Source: Eupeodes corollae (taxonomy: Eukaryota > Arthropoda > Insecta > Diptera > Syrphidae). Taken from it: 64,000 bases of DNA. The position numbers and the translations under genes are program-made. The stretch is from positions 126,506,065 through 126,570,064 of the forward strand of contig NC_079149.1 in the NCBI RefSeq assembly GCF_945859685.1. Reading direction: 5' to 3'. Below, piece by piece: positions 1 to 9,970 of the stretch. The stretch's first letter is position 1; every line of letters starts with the position of its first letter. The notes beneath the pieces were generated by a model that saw only the letters and a program-made list of their open reading frames with translations, searched no databases and had not been told where the DNA came from.

Positions 1-940
1 TTCGAGACGCTCGTCGAGTTGATGGGGAGGAACGTGGAGTTAGCGAGAGGTTTTTTGAAGGGAATTCAAAAAACCGATGTTAAAAAGGAATGGGCTGCGA
101 TAGCGGAGCAGCTTAATAGCAAGGGTCCTCCAGTAAGAGACGGAGACGGTTGGCAAAAGGTTTGAATTACTTTTTTTTTTTAATATACATTTTTATAAAT
201 GTTTGCTTTATCAGGTTTGGGCCGACATGAAGCACAATGTAAAAAAAAAAATGATACACAATGCGAAAGAATTAAATTCGACTGGAGGAGGTCCAAACAA
301 GCTTAAAATTTTATCTCCACTGGAAGAACAAGTATCAAATTTATTGCATATAGGAAAAGTGGTAAACCCGAGCGGAAACGCTATTGGTATATCGCAGTCC
401 ATTTTGCTTCCTAACTCCTTGGCAACTGCCACATCAGTTCCCTCATCATCGCAAACCCACACTGAAGACACATCGATGGAATTTTTGGAATCCATTGTCT
501 TAAATATGGAAGAACCGTTAGTCGGATCTGAAGGTGAAGTTCTGAAGAGGGAAACACAACATCAGAGACCCCAGAATGAGACCCTTGGAAGGAAACGAAC
601 TCGAGCTTCTGCGTTTAAACAAGATAGAGCAGAGCTTTTACAAAAGCAAACTGTAGTTCAGGATATTACCTTGAATGGAATCAACGAAAGCCTTGGTAAA
701 ATAGAAAAATGTACCAAAGAGATAGAGAGATACTTCAAAAAGTGTTACCGATTAGAGGAGGACAAGGCCAAAAGAGATGCAAAACGTCTCAAAATTCAAG
801 AAGAAAAACTTCTTATATATAAAAGAGAAACGGAAAGAAAAGAAGCGCAAAGAAAAGAAACAAACAAAATAAAAATGATGGACCTGGAAATACGGAAAAA
901 AAAAATAGAGATCGCCGAAAAGAAGCTATCTCTCAAATAA
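1..940 (+). CDS. Harbinger Myb/SANT-like DNA-binding protein (partial 5')
   Basis: The second protein of PIF/Harbinger elements, which in known members binds element ends and helps the transposase reach nucleus and DNA. The frame is open from base 1 to 159, then a 55-nt GT-AG intron (160-214), then 215-940 ending in TAA. The N-terminal part has the insect Myb/SANT-like (zeste-type) pattern: FETLVELMGRNVELARG, then GPPVRDGDGWQKVWADMK across the splice, then STGGGPN and LSPLEEQV. The C-terminal 90 residues are Lys/Glu-rich and probably coiled coil (KIQEEKLLIYKRETERKEAQ). The intron is phase 0. The start codon lies upstream of the window, so the first residues are missing. A poly-A signal follows at 1074. 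No disabling mutation is visible. Confidence 0.82.
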
Positions 941-1059
941 ATCATCAAGTCCAATCTTATCCAAAGTTTATTTTTGTTATGAAGTTTTTTAGTTTCTGTA
1001 AATGTTTTTTTTTTTTTAGCTTTTAGTGAAATGAATTGATTGTTTTTGGTTTTTTAATG

Positions 1060-1079
1060 TTTATTTAGTTTTTAATAAA
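1060..1079. terminator. Bidirectional poly-A signals between convergent Harbinger genes
   Basis: AATAAA at 1074-1079 on the + strand serves the Myb-like gene. TTTATT at 1060-1065, which is AATAAA on the - strand, serves the transposase gene. The 147-bp gap therefore holds both 3' ends in tail-to-tail arrangement. Confidence 0.55.
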
Positions 1080-1086
1080 AGAAAAT

Positions 1087-2365
1087 TTATGAATTAACGA
1101 ATATATTCATTATTTGGTTTCTTATTCTAGCTTCTGTAGTGTTATTGTCACTAAAGTCCTGAATACTGTTTTCGACTTCTACATCGTCTGACGGATTTGT
1201 TTCTGTTTCATCTGTTATGTATCCGTTATTGATTGCAATGTTGTGTAAAGCACAGCAAACATTCACAATTTGTGTTCCTTTTTCGGGACTATAATGCAGC
1301 TGTCGTGCGCTGAGAAGGCAACGAAACCGATTTTTTAAAATACCAATCGTCCTTTCGACTATATTTCTTGTCAAAGCGTGCTTTAAGTTGAAAACACTTT
1401 CAGGGCTTCCTTCTTGCGTGGATCGAAAAGGAGTAATTAAAAAGGGTTCGAGTGGGTATCCTGCATCACCTTTTTGATAAATAGAGTGTTTTATTTTCAA
1501 GATTTATTATCAAAGAATTTCAATTACCTAAAAGCCAACTATTTGTTTCACCACTATTGAAGTTATCTTGCAGCATTCCCCTTACTTCACTTAAGCTCCA
1601 AACCATTGCGTCGTGACTAGCTCCTGGTTGTCTTGCATCAACATACCGAATACGCATTTTATGATCGCAAATCTGAATTTTAGAATTAAAAAATTGCTTT
1701 TAGAAAAAAGAAAAAAAATACTTACCAACATCGTATTGAGGCTATAGAAACCTTTTCTGTTGTAGTAAGAGTGTTGGAATTCTTTTTTGGGCGTGAATAT
1801 TCGCACATGTGTGCCATCAATACATCCGATGACACCAGGAAATCCCGTCTTATTAAAAAAGGATAGCTTCGCTTCTGATTTTTCAGCCGGTGTCATTTGG
1901 AAGCGAATCCATTTGGGGCAAATATGTCTTTCTATGACATTGATAATTTCTTTTAAAAACTTGCTAACTGTTGGTTGAGCTAATCCCAAATTAAAGTCAT
2001 TCCCGGCGCCGTGTTGGTAACTTCCTTCAGCTAAAATTCTTAAGGTGACTGCGAGCCTCAATATAATTGGAATTGATGATGAACAATGTCGAATGCTTAT
2101 TTTATCACTTATTTCATCCAACAAATACTTAAACGCTTCTTTTGTCAGTCTGAAGAACTGCTTGAATCTGTTAAAACGTAAACAATTTTTATTTAAAAGC
2201 AACTTTTGGGATAAAAATGTGAACTCACTTTGAATCAGGCAAGTCGAATGGATTTGAGTTGTGCCGTATCTGTTTTCTTCTTATAATAAATTTTTCTTTC
2301 AGAATTCTTTCCTCTTCATCTTCACTTTCACTACTTGTGCTGTAATACATTTCGATACTTATCAT
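1087..2365 (-). CDS. PIF/Harbinger transposase (HARBI1-like), four exons
   Basis: DDE-superfamily nuclease that cuts and moves the element. Exons on the minus strand: 2365-2229, 2167-1726, 1672-1528 and 1469-1087, joined at GT-AG sites in consistent phase to give 368 residues, normal for the family. Diagnostic motifs: GVIGCIDGTHVRI (first Asp, about residue 163), SWLLGDAGYPLEPFLITPF spanning the exon 3/4 junction (second Asp, about 243), and NIVERTIGILKNRFRCL (Glu, about 280). An N-terminal helical region (KFKQFFRLTKEAFKYLLDEI) precedes the catalytic core, as in HARBI1. The start ATG at 2365 begins an acidic serine-rich leader. All three catalytic residues are present and no stop interrupts the frame, so the product may be active. 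Exon joins are predicted by eye from splice consensus. Confidence 0.88.
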
Positions 2366-2551
2366 TTTAATATCCTCTTTATTTAGGTCCCAATAAATCA
2401 ATAAAACCGCATTCGAGCTCTAAACAATGATTTTTTATTGAAACTTTATTTCAATTTCTTTTGATTTTGACAGATGTTTGTTACTTTTTCATCGTTTTAA
2501 AATCTGTTACAAAATCATCGCGTCGAAGAAGTTATGGAATGCCATTTAAAA

Positions 2552-2600
2552 AACGAGACGACAGTGAAAACGAGAGACGTCGAAAAAACGAGACGACATC
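2552..2600. repeat. Subterminal motif repeats of the Harbinger element
   Basis: AACGAGACGAC at 2552-2562, AACGAGAGACGTC at 2569-2581 and AACGAGACGACATC at 2588-2600 form three near-copies in 50 bp just upstream of the transposase leader. In this transposon class such short subterminal repeats can be binding sites for the Myb-like partner; that role is inferred. Confidence 0.5.
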
Positions 2601-2639
2601 GGTAATTGGGGTGATTGGATAATTTTTGTTATTTGTTCA

Positions 2640-3355
2640 TAATATACTGCAATAATTAGAAAAAAATAAAATTAAGAAAAACGTCGATTTGACTAAGTAT
2701 CCGGACGGTAAAATTCAGTTTCCGGACAAAGAATTTTTGTATGGAGTTTAGAAGTTTATTGGAGTTATGAGCAAATGAAATACCTATAACAATTTTTTGG
2801 TAAAAAGTAGGAAATTTTATCTAGTTTTTACTTAGTACCTAATTTAGAACATTAATAGCTTATTTTAAATAAGTACAATTATTTTGACACCATTCGGTAA
2901 GTAATACATGAAGAGTACTCGCTTGGGTACAATGGCTAGTAAGGAATTTTAAAGCGTCAAACTGCCATCTGTGAACATTTTTCAAGAAACCATGCCCCAT
3001 AGTTTCAGTTTAGTTGTACAAACAATGACCATACATTAGGGCGGGTCACTCCTATATGACATTTTTTAAATTTTAATAGTGATAAAACATTGCTAAATAA
3101 GTTGTTTTTTTTTAATATTTAAGAGAAAAAAAAAATGTTACTTATGTACGTTCTTCAGCCTGCACATTGAGTTTGAAAGTACGTTAATTTAGAAAAAAAT
3201 CAATTATTTTAAAAATGTTCAAATATTTATTTTAAAAGTTGTTTATTTTTTACCAGCTTAAAAATGTACATACAAATTAAATATGTACTTTAAACACTTT
3301 TTTGTATGTTATAAGTTCATTGAAATTAATATTAAAGTCACGTTTGCTTTAAAAT
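2640..3355. other. Intergenic, no gene seen
   Basis: AT-rich DNA between the Harbinger element and the first hAT-like relic. I see no protein motif, RNA gene or strong repeat. Confidence 0.6.
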
Positions 3356-3359
3356 TTCG

Positions 3360-4600
3360 GCATGAATTTTCTGGAAGCTATTTTTGCTTGAATTAGACCC
3401 TGTCTAGATTTGTCATCACAACAATTTTGACAGAACGTTCTACTGCTTGGGTGTAACAAGGCAGCCTCAAAAACGTTAAGTTTCTTTCACCCCTTGAATT
3501 TATAATTTTCAAAATTTCGTCATTAGGAACATCTTTTAAAACTTTGGGTTCATAATTTTTCTGCTGCCAATCTATTATATCAATGTATGATGAAGCATAC
3601 AAATTTTTTTTTGGGACTCCAAAAACTCGTGTCTCGTTTATTTTAAGAGTCGTACTTCTAGCTTTGAGAATTCTTCTTCCCGAACATGTAGTGTACTATC
3701 TATAGTCTCTAGTGTACTGCTATATTGATAACAAAATGTTTTCAGGGTGTTTAAAGTATGTATTTCGCTGGATTACTGGATCTATAACTTGCTTGAGTTC
3801 AGGAGAAAGATATCGAGACTCCTCAATAAGTTTCCAAAAATGTCTTGAACCGTCCTTGCAAGTTGAATGCATCTTTATCTGAAACCATACTGGTGCATAA
3901 ACCTTTACAAGAAACTCAGCTAAATGAATTTAATTTTGCGATGGATTTGCTGTAAAGACTTAGTATTCTGTTCGCTTTCGTAAGCCATCGGGCATGAGAC
4001 ATCTTTCCAGGCGCTTTATTTGCTATGTCAGATGGAAAATTTCCGGTGATCACTGCAGTTCTAATTTCATACAGGTATTTCTGATCTGTACTTAAATCCT
4101 TTGCTGACAAATCGGCCAGCGTACTGAGAATGAAATTATGTTTTATAATACTTAGCTTTTCGCAACCATCTAGCTTTTTTCCAATTTCACCCGTGTACGA
4201 AGAAGGACCTGTAGTTGCACCATTAAGCTTTATGAATAGATGTCGGAGTGGAAGTTCAGTTAAATGAAACAAACGCACTATCCATTGCAAAGGACGCCCT
4301 ATCCTTTTTTCTATTATTCTTATAAAACCATCTAATTTGCCTGTATTTGTAGCTGTGCCATCACAGCCAACAGCTAGTAAGTCATCAAGTGAGATATTTT
4401 TGTCTTGAAGCAGTGACAAAATGGATGCTTCTATACCTTTTGCCGTACCCTGCTGTGGTGTCGTGTATCCTAAAAATATAGATTCCGGCTCCTTTATGAT
4501 AGAAATATGTTCCTCTGTCAAAATTTTTTGTATCTTTTAGTACCCTTTTTAATGACACTAAGAGTTCCGTCTTTTCTGCCATCGAAATACAAAGCAGGGA
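3360..4600 (-). pseudogene. Decayed multicopy arthropod gene, probably hAT-like transposase
   Basis: Read on the minus strand, segments in different frames line up as one broken protein. First comes ISMAEKTELLVSLKRVLKDT. A frame change near 4515 leads into EEHISIIKEPESIFLGY, LLAVGCDGTATNTGKLDG, GRPLQWIVRLFHLTELPLRHL and PGKMSHARWLTKANRIL. Another frame change near 3930 leads into VKVYAPVWFQIK and VIQRNTYFKHPENILL, and finally CYTQAVERSVKIV near 3450. From memory, similar proteins are repeated in aphid, spider and fly genomes without a firm name. The CDGT..NTG and HLTELPLRHL pair recalls the second catalytic block and following His region of hAT transposases, so I infer a hAT-like origin. At least three frameshifts and one stop make it dead. 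Confidence 0.6.
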
Positions 4601-4649
4601 CATTTGAACATAAGGCTTTGGATGTTAATTCGGTATATATATTTCCTCT

Positions 4650-4700
4650 ATGGATCGAACCCAACACCTCTAGCATCCAACGCACTAACCATCATGCCAC
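4650..4700 (-). repeat. tRNA-like sequence, probable SINE head
   Basis: On the minus strand a box-A-like stretch (TGGTTAGTGCG) is followed about 30 nt later by a box-B consensus GGGTTCGATCC. Spacing and order fit an internal RNA polymerase III promoter. Downstream sequence is AT-rich and no complete cloverleaf forms, so this is more likely a tRNA-derived SINE or tRNA relic than a working gene. Confidence 0.5.
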
Positions 4701-4924
4701 AGGTATTAGAGACTAAACTGAAAAATTTAATCAAAAAAACTAAGATTGTTTTTTATAAGCAAGATGTTGTCGAACTATTTAGAAATTGCTGGAGAACAGC
4801 TTTCTAAAAAAATACAAAAACTATTCACTGTTCAGTTTTTAAAATTTGTAATAAGCAGGGTTAGGCAAGGCAAAGAAAATGCATTTATAAAACAATACTA
4901 GGAAAATAAACAAAAATGGCTTTA

Positions 4925-5800
4925 TTTATAGTGGGATTACCAAGAGATTTTCTAAAGTTCTGAGGTAGCAATCTTCTTCCGTTGTCTCTTAGAAGAACTG
5001 GGAAGGAGCTAAATGATCTCTCAACAACAGCTAAAACGAATGGTGGTCATCTAAAACTTTCTACATTATTTCACTTTAATGTTTTCTGGACTTTTGGAAT
5101 CCACTTCGCCGTTTATTACAGAATGTATCTGCTCAATCGTTTTAAGCCCTGTGTTTCCATTAAAAACGGGAGTAAACTTCTTTAAGACTTCCTCTGCAAT
5201 GGACCCTGTAGCTTTTTTTTAATTTCTTCAATGTTTTACAGGCAGTACTTTAACATTTGATGTTCCTTTATGAGAATCTTGTTAGCCTGAATTATAAGTA
5301 GATAAGGTACAGACTCTAAAATATACCTGTTTTTTGTAGTTATTTGAAAATATGATTTTCGGATCGACTAAAAACCTAAAAATGCCTTTAATGTAGGTAC
5401 GCCAGCTGAACTTGCAGTCCTCCATCTTCAATTAATTTTTGTGCTTGCATCATCTGCGAGAGCACTGACGATTTTTTTGATCCCAGCAAAATAGTCTCAA
5501 ATCAAGTACCCTCATCGAATTAAAAACTAGTTTAAATGTAAATTCAAAAATACGACTTCAAATTCATTTTCAAACAAACTTACAGGTTGATGCGGCAGTG
5601 GCCATTCAGGTTCCATATTTTTAAAAATAGCAATCCGAGATGGATCCTTCAAAAATCCTTTTTTCAAGTTCGACACGAAGGACCCAACTTTTGAGTAGTG
5701 ACTGCGTATGCTTTCAAAAACTCTGTTTACACCGTGAGCGAGGCAAGTTATGTGAACTATTTTCGAGTACAAACCTTGAAGAGTTTTGCCACTCTTCTTG
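4925..5800 (-). pseudogene. hAT-family transposase relic
   Basis: Minus-strand fragments match hAT transposase regions in the right order. KIVHITCLAHGVNRVFESIR with SKVGSFVSNLKKGFLKDPSR and PLPHQPVSLF (about 5772-5560) corresponds to the conserved Cys-His region, followed by IVSQMMQAQKLIEDGGLQVQ near 5420-5480. A VVERSFSSFPVLLRDNGRRL segment near 5030-4960 corresponds to the C-terminal dimerisation region. Between them the frame is broken by stops and shifts, and the N-terminal zinc finger is not visible. It is a different family from the relic at 3.4-4.6 kb. Ends and target duplication were not found. Confidence 0.65.
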
Positions 5801-5864
5801 AATCGTCAAAAAGCTGTTTTTTTTAACTAAAGATTCTGAATGGTGTGCGAAAATGTTCGCATTT

Positions 5865-6655
5865 GTTTTAATGCTAAACCAATTATTAGACACTACTTAA
5901 CAAAATTAAATAAAAAGCAGAAAAATGCAAGAATGGCGAAGAAAGGCAATATTTTAGCCGATCTGCGTATTTTGGTGATATAAAAAGGTTTTTGAGCTAT
6001 TCTTGTTTTATTTATGACATGTTTAGTTTAAACAGAAGAAAAAGAATTTCGATTTTGAATTATCATAAGAAACGAAAATCATAATTTTAAATTCAATATT
6101 ACTTTCCGACTCAATTGGAAATGACGTTCTGTAAGGTAAAAACGAATGAACTTTTTCAATTGTTCTAATGATTTACTTCATGTTCCCAACTCAAAAACCA
6201 ACAAATTCGGTTAAATTCCTTACATTTTACAACAAGACGGTGGTGATATTTCTTGCCGTTGCAATATCACTTTAGTTAAAATGTTGGCATCACTTAATTT
6301 TGGTTCATACACCTGCCGTTTAGTGTGAGATATAGCCATACATCTTTTTTCTCTTTTCATTCATTTTAGAAAAACATCGACGAAAAACTTTAAACACACG
6401 TTGTACTGAAGTAAATTTTGACATCTACTTAGCAAAGTTTCAAACTTATTCAATTCACTAGTCATTAAAGGGTACTTGGTATTACTTTTTACTATTTAGT
6501 AAAAGCAATCATGGTTGACCAAAAATTTAACATTGGCAGCACTTAAATACTATCATACATTTATTATGCAGCCAGAAAAAAAGGATTAAAACCACTGAAT
6601 TTATTTTTGAATGGTATATTGTGTTAACAGTTTTGAAAATAAAAACATATCTCAG
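5865..6655. other. Intergenic, no gene seen
   Basis: AT-rich, no coding motifs. It separates transposon relics from the small gene at 6.7 kb and probably contains its upstream sequences. Confidence 0.55.
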
Positions 6656-6662
6656 TTTCTTT

Positions 6663-6676
6663 TATAATTATAAAAA
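6663..6676 (+). promoter_or_regulatory. TATA-like box for the small gene
   Basis: TATAATTATAAAAA lies 34-47 nt upstream of the ATG at 6710. It could act as a TATA box giving a very short leader, but the surrounding DNA is so AT-rich that chance is a real alternative. Confidence 0.3.
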
Positions 6677-6709
6677 CTATTGACATTTATTCAACATAAT
6701 AAAGAAAAA

Positions 6710-7012
6710 ATGGCTCAAAATTTAGAATCAGACCAAGTGAACACGACAGAAGAAGATTTTGATCAAATTGAACAACGACAAATTATTCTAGATAGAATTT
6801 TAAATTTTTCGATTACTGACGATGATGAGAATCCACAGCAACAACAACAACAACTGTCTCCAGGATTTGACAACATTATCGAAGAGAATGGATCAGAATT
6901 GATCTTCACAACTTTGGTTACTCGTTATTGTGAAACAAATTTAATTTCTGATCCAAAAAGATTGTTTCGATCAATTCGAGTTCGAAGACATTCAAATGGT
7001 TTTCCAATGTAA
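6710..7012 (+). CDS. Unrecognised small single-exon gene, 100 residues
   Basis: Starts at an ATG in good context (AAAAAATGGC) as MAQNLESDQ; an in-frame ATG ten codons upstream (6680) is less likely. I do not recognise the family. The protein is acidic in its first half (TTEEDFDQIEQRQ, ITDDDENP), has a run of six glutamines, then SPGFDNIIEENGSELIFTTL, and ends in a basic tail (KRLFRSIRVRRHSNG). No signal peptide or membrane segment is visible. A poly-A signal 20 nt after the stop and codon use richer in GC than the flanks support a real gene rather than a chance frame. It lies on the same strand as Psf2, with about 690 bp between. Splicing to unseen exons is not excluded. Confidence 0.55.
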   Translation: MAQNLESDQVNTTEEDFDQIEQRQIILDRILNFSITDDDENPQQQQQQLSPGFDNIIEENGSELIFTTLVTRYCETNLISDPKRLFRSIRVRRHSNGFPM

Positions 7013-7031
7013 TTCATTTTGTGATTTATTA

Positions 7032-7037
7032 AATAAA
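7032..7037 (+). terminator. Poly-A signal AATAAA after the small gene
   Basis: AATAAA begins 20 nt after the stop codon at 7012, within an AT-rich 3' end. Confidence 0.5.
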
Positions 7038-7039
7038 AT

Positions 7040-7585
7040 TTTTGAAATTTATAAACAATTTGAATTAAGTCTTTTATTTGATCTTTAGGGCAGAGAAATA
7101 AGAAAGTTTTTAACGGGCTTGTTAGCCCATGAGAAAACTACATAACAAGCAAAACGAAAGAAAATTACAAATTTCGTTGAATTTTCAGAGTTCTTTGAGG
7201 TTTCAGATATCTCTGAAATTTCAGATTAATTTAAATTTTAAGGTTTCGCTAAAACTCGAACATTTTGTGAGATTTCGTTGAATTTTTATCAAATTTTGTG
7301 TGTTTATTCGAAAAAAGCTCCTCTGTTTTTATTCATAACTGTGAAGACAGTACAATTTGAGATTCTTCTAATTGAACGTGACGTATTCTCACTTATTTTA
7401 AGAATGAAAATCAAATACACATACAAATTATTTACTTTTTAAAAAATTCGCACAGAACATAGATAAATTAATATTGGTAAAGCAAACAGAACTCTAAATT
7501 AAAAAATTATTTTCAAATCAAACAAACAAATAACGAGTCTCGAAATAAAAGAATCGAGTTCTGCTTCTGCTGTCATATTTCCAGC
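7040..7585. other. Intergenic region upstream of Psf2
   Basis: AT-rich with no coding motif. Between about 7180 and 7290 there is loose internal repetition of TTTCAGA/GAATTTT words. The Psf2 promoter must lie near its 3' side. Confidence 0.5.
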
Positions 7586-7591
7586 TGCTAT

Positions 7592-7600
7592 TTTGGCGCC
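7592..7600 (+). promoter_or_regulatory. E2F-type site upstream of Psf2
   Basis: TTTGGCGCC matches the E2F/DP consensus TTTSGCGC and lies about 100 bp upstream of the Psf2 ATG. DNA replication genes in flies are classic E2F targets at G1/S, so the site fits its neighbour. The match is seen; function is inferred. Confidence 0.5.
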
Positions 7601-7702
7601 AGTTGCAATTTATTATATTTTTGTTTTTAATTTTAAAAATATTTTTTTTTTTGCGAATATTTTGTTTTATTCACTAGTTTTTTTCATTGTTTGCTTACAA
7701 AA

Positions 7703-8356
7703 ATGGATCCAAATGTAATTGAATTCATCGGGGAAAAAACAACAATTGGTGTAATTCCGAATTTCACCTTCGATCCCATTCATTTGATCTCTGGAAGCAT
7801 TGGACCCTTCCGAGCTGGATTACCAGTTCATGTCCCTCTCTGGTTGGCCATTCATTTGCGTAAACAACAAAAATGTCGTATTGTCCCACCAATGTGGATG
7901 GACATGGAGTTGCTCGAGGAAATCAAAGAAGAAGAAAAACGCTCCAGGTGAGCCCCACATAGAATTTTATCTTAAAACTCATTTACCATGATTCCTTTTA
8001 GATTCTTCACAAAAATGCCCAGTGAACACTACATGATTGAAGCCCAACTAATTCTCAGCACAGCTCCCAATGATGTCCCCAAATGCGAGGAGATTCGAAC
8101 TATTATCAAGGATATCTACGATATAAGAGAATCCAAACTACGTACTTCGATTGATGCATTTATCAAGGGCGAAGGTACCTATGCCAAGTTGGATAATTTA
8201 ACTTTGTTTGAGATTCATAGTGTTCGACCAATTTTACCTCACGCATTGGATCACATTGCGAGATATCAACGAACAGCTGAGGCATCACAGAAAAGTACCT
8301 CCACTTTGGGCTTGAGTTCGAGTGTCAACACAAGTTCATTCTTTAGTAGTCAGTAA
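7703..8356 (+). CDS. Psf2: GINS complex subunit Psf2
   Basis: One of four GINS subunits (Sld5, Psf1, Psf2, Psf3), which with Cdc45 and Mcm2-7 form the CMG replicative helicase in the nucleus. Exon 1 is 7703-7947, a 54-nt intron 7948-8001 follows, and exon 2 is 8002-8356, giving 199 residues, close to the usual ~200. The join makes KRSRFFTKMPSEHYM. Family hallmarks: VEFIGEKTTIGVIPNF-like N terminus (residues 4-20), GSIGPFRAGLPVHVPLWLAI (about 32-51), FTKMPSEHYMIEAQLIL, APNDVPKCEEIRTIIKDI, and SIDAFIKGEGTYAKLDNLTL before RPILPHALDHI. The start ATG has context ACAAAATGG. The Ser/Thr-rich C-terminal tail after QRTAEASQ is variable in the family. Nothing is broken. Confidence 0.97.
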
Positions 8357-9965
8357 ATTAAACAAAAATAAGCTAAGAAAATTAACAATTTATTATGTAG
8401 TTTTAAGTTCTAATGGCTGTTCCATCTAAAATTTTGTACAACAAAAATATTAGGAACAAATAATTATGCATCTTTTGAGAACAAAATACAAAATGAATAC
8501 AATTTTTCTGTTTGAGAAAAATCTAAAAGAACCAAATATGTGGTGACATCTAATTCCTTAAAAATGTCTCATGGAATTGGAAATTTATATTTAACTTTTA
8601 AGATCTTTAAAATCTTATAAATATACGCAAACAAGAAAAAAAGTGAAAATAAAAGGAAATTTTAAGTATTGCTTAGTTTAATTTAAAATTAAGGAAAACT
8701 AAGCAAAGAAAAATGGAAAGACAAAGAAAAGTTACATAAAAGATGATGTATGTGGACGAGGACAAGATGGGAGTTTGCAAACATTCCTAAACATTCATTT
8801 TTAAAAGATACATGCACTATGACACTATAAATGCATAGGAGCATTAGCTCCACTATAAATTGACTTTTTACATCCCTTTTTAAAGGCTTCAGAATGAACA
8901 ATTTCTATTTTGAATTTGTAGGTATAAAAATAATTTACCTTCAAAACATTGATTCTAGATAAATTTCTCTATGAGCTATAATTTCGTTCTAAATTCCGAA
9001 ATGTTTGATTATGTTTCGTACTTTTCATACACAGTTATTGTAATCGGTCAGATTTATCGATTTGAAAATATTGGTATTTCTCAACTTTTCAATGTCTCTA
9101 CAATCGAAATCAATAGTTTTTTAAGAGATGTACATAGGTAAACCTTTTTTTATTGGTCATATCAAAAAACTAGCAGATTCATTTAGTTTGGTAGACAATA
9201 AAATCAAGATACAAAAATGAATTGGCCGTTTGTTTTCTATAGACATTTAAATAAAGTTAACTTTTTGGTTTACTAGAAATATCTGACGAACCAATAATGC
9301 TATCGACCTCATTTAAGAAAAATTCAACCCAGGTTTTTATTAATTAAAAAAATATCTGTCAGTACAACTATTTTACAAAAAAAAAACAATGAATCTACTT
9401 TCGAACTAATGGGGTTTTCTATCGATAAAATAAATCAATTTATTTTTGATCCAGGTCCATCAAAACAGAAATTTCTCCTGTTTCTGCGTTCCATGGGACA
9501 TAATAAGTTAATTTATTTTTGATTTAAGATCAAATCTAGATCTAAATTTTGCGGCGATTACACCCTTTTTTGCAATAAACTAATACTAACAAAGTTTTTA
9601 AAAATTGTTTCGTTGAAACTCGTTAATAAGTACAAAAAGTTCTACTAATACAATTATAAAAAAAAACAGCTCCAATCGTGTTCCATGCGCCACTAAACAA
9701 AATTATTTTTTAACGGATATCTGATATTACCAATGGAAAAACCTACAACTGTATTCAACGAAGAATAGCGTTTTTGACATTTGGTGCAATTTTAGGAATT
9801 GATTTGACAGATTGGTGTACAAAGAATAAGAACCTAATAAAAAATTACTAAAAATAATAAAAACTGACTTTCAACTCAAATATCTTGAGGACAAAGACAA
9901 ATGCTAACTTGACACTTATTTTATGTTATACAAAAAATATAATTGATAACACTTGGTCAAAACAC
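8357..9965. other. Psf2 3' UTR and intergenic DNA
   Basis: AT-rich. No perfect AATAAA lies close to the Psf2 stop. A TATCGATA-like word (CTATCGATAAA) occurs near 9420, resembling a DRE site but downstream of any gene I can see. No coding motif. Confidence 0.5.
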
Positions 9966-9970
9966 ATTGG

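Larger units (their letters stand above)
1..2622. mobile_element. PIF/Harbinger DNA transposon, left end outside window
   Basis: Two convergent genes typical of autonomous PIF/Harbinger elements lie here: a Myb/SANT-like DNA-binding protein on + and a DDE transposase on -. Their stop codons are about 147 bp apart. The left end precedes the window. The right end is set only approximately, just after three copies of a CGAGACG-type motif at 2552-2600; terminal inverted repeats and the usual 3-bp target duplication cannot be checked without the left end. Both frames read through without stops, so the copy looks recent. The right limit is an estimate. Confidence 0.85.

Noticed and set aside
9418..9429. 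DRE-like TATCGATA site
   Set aside because: It lies about 1.1 kb downstream of the Psf2 stop and next to no other gene. The match is incomplete and AT-rich background makes chance likely.
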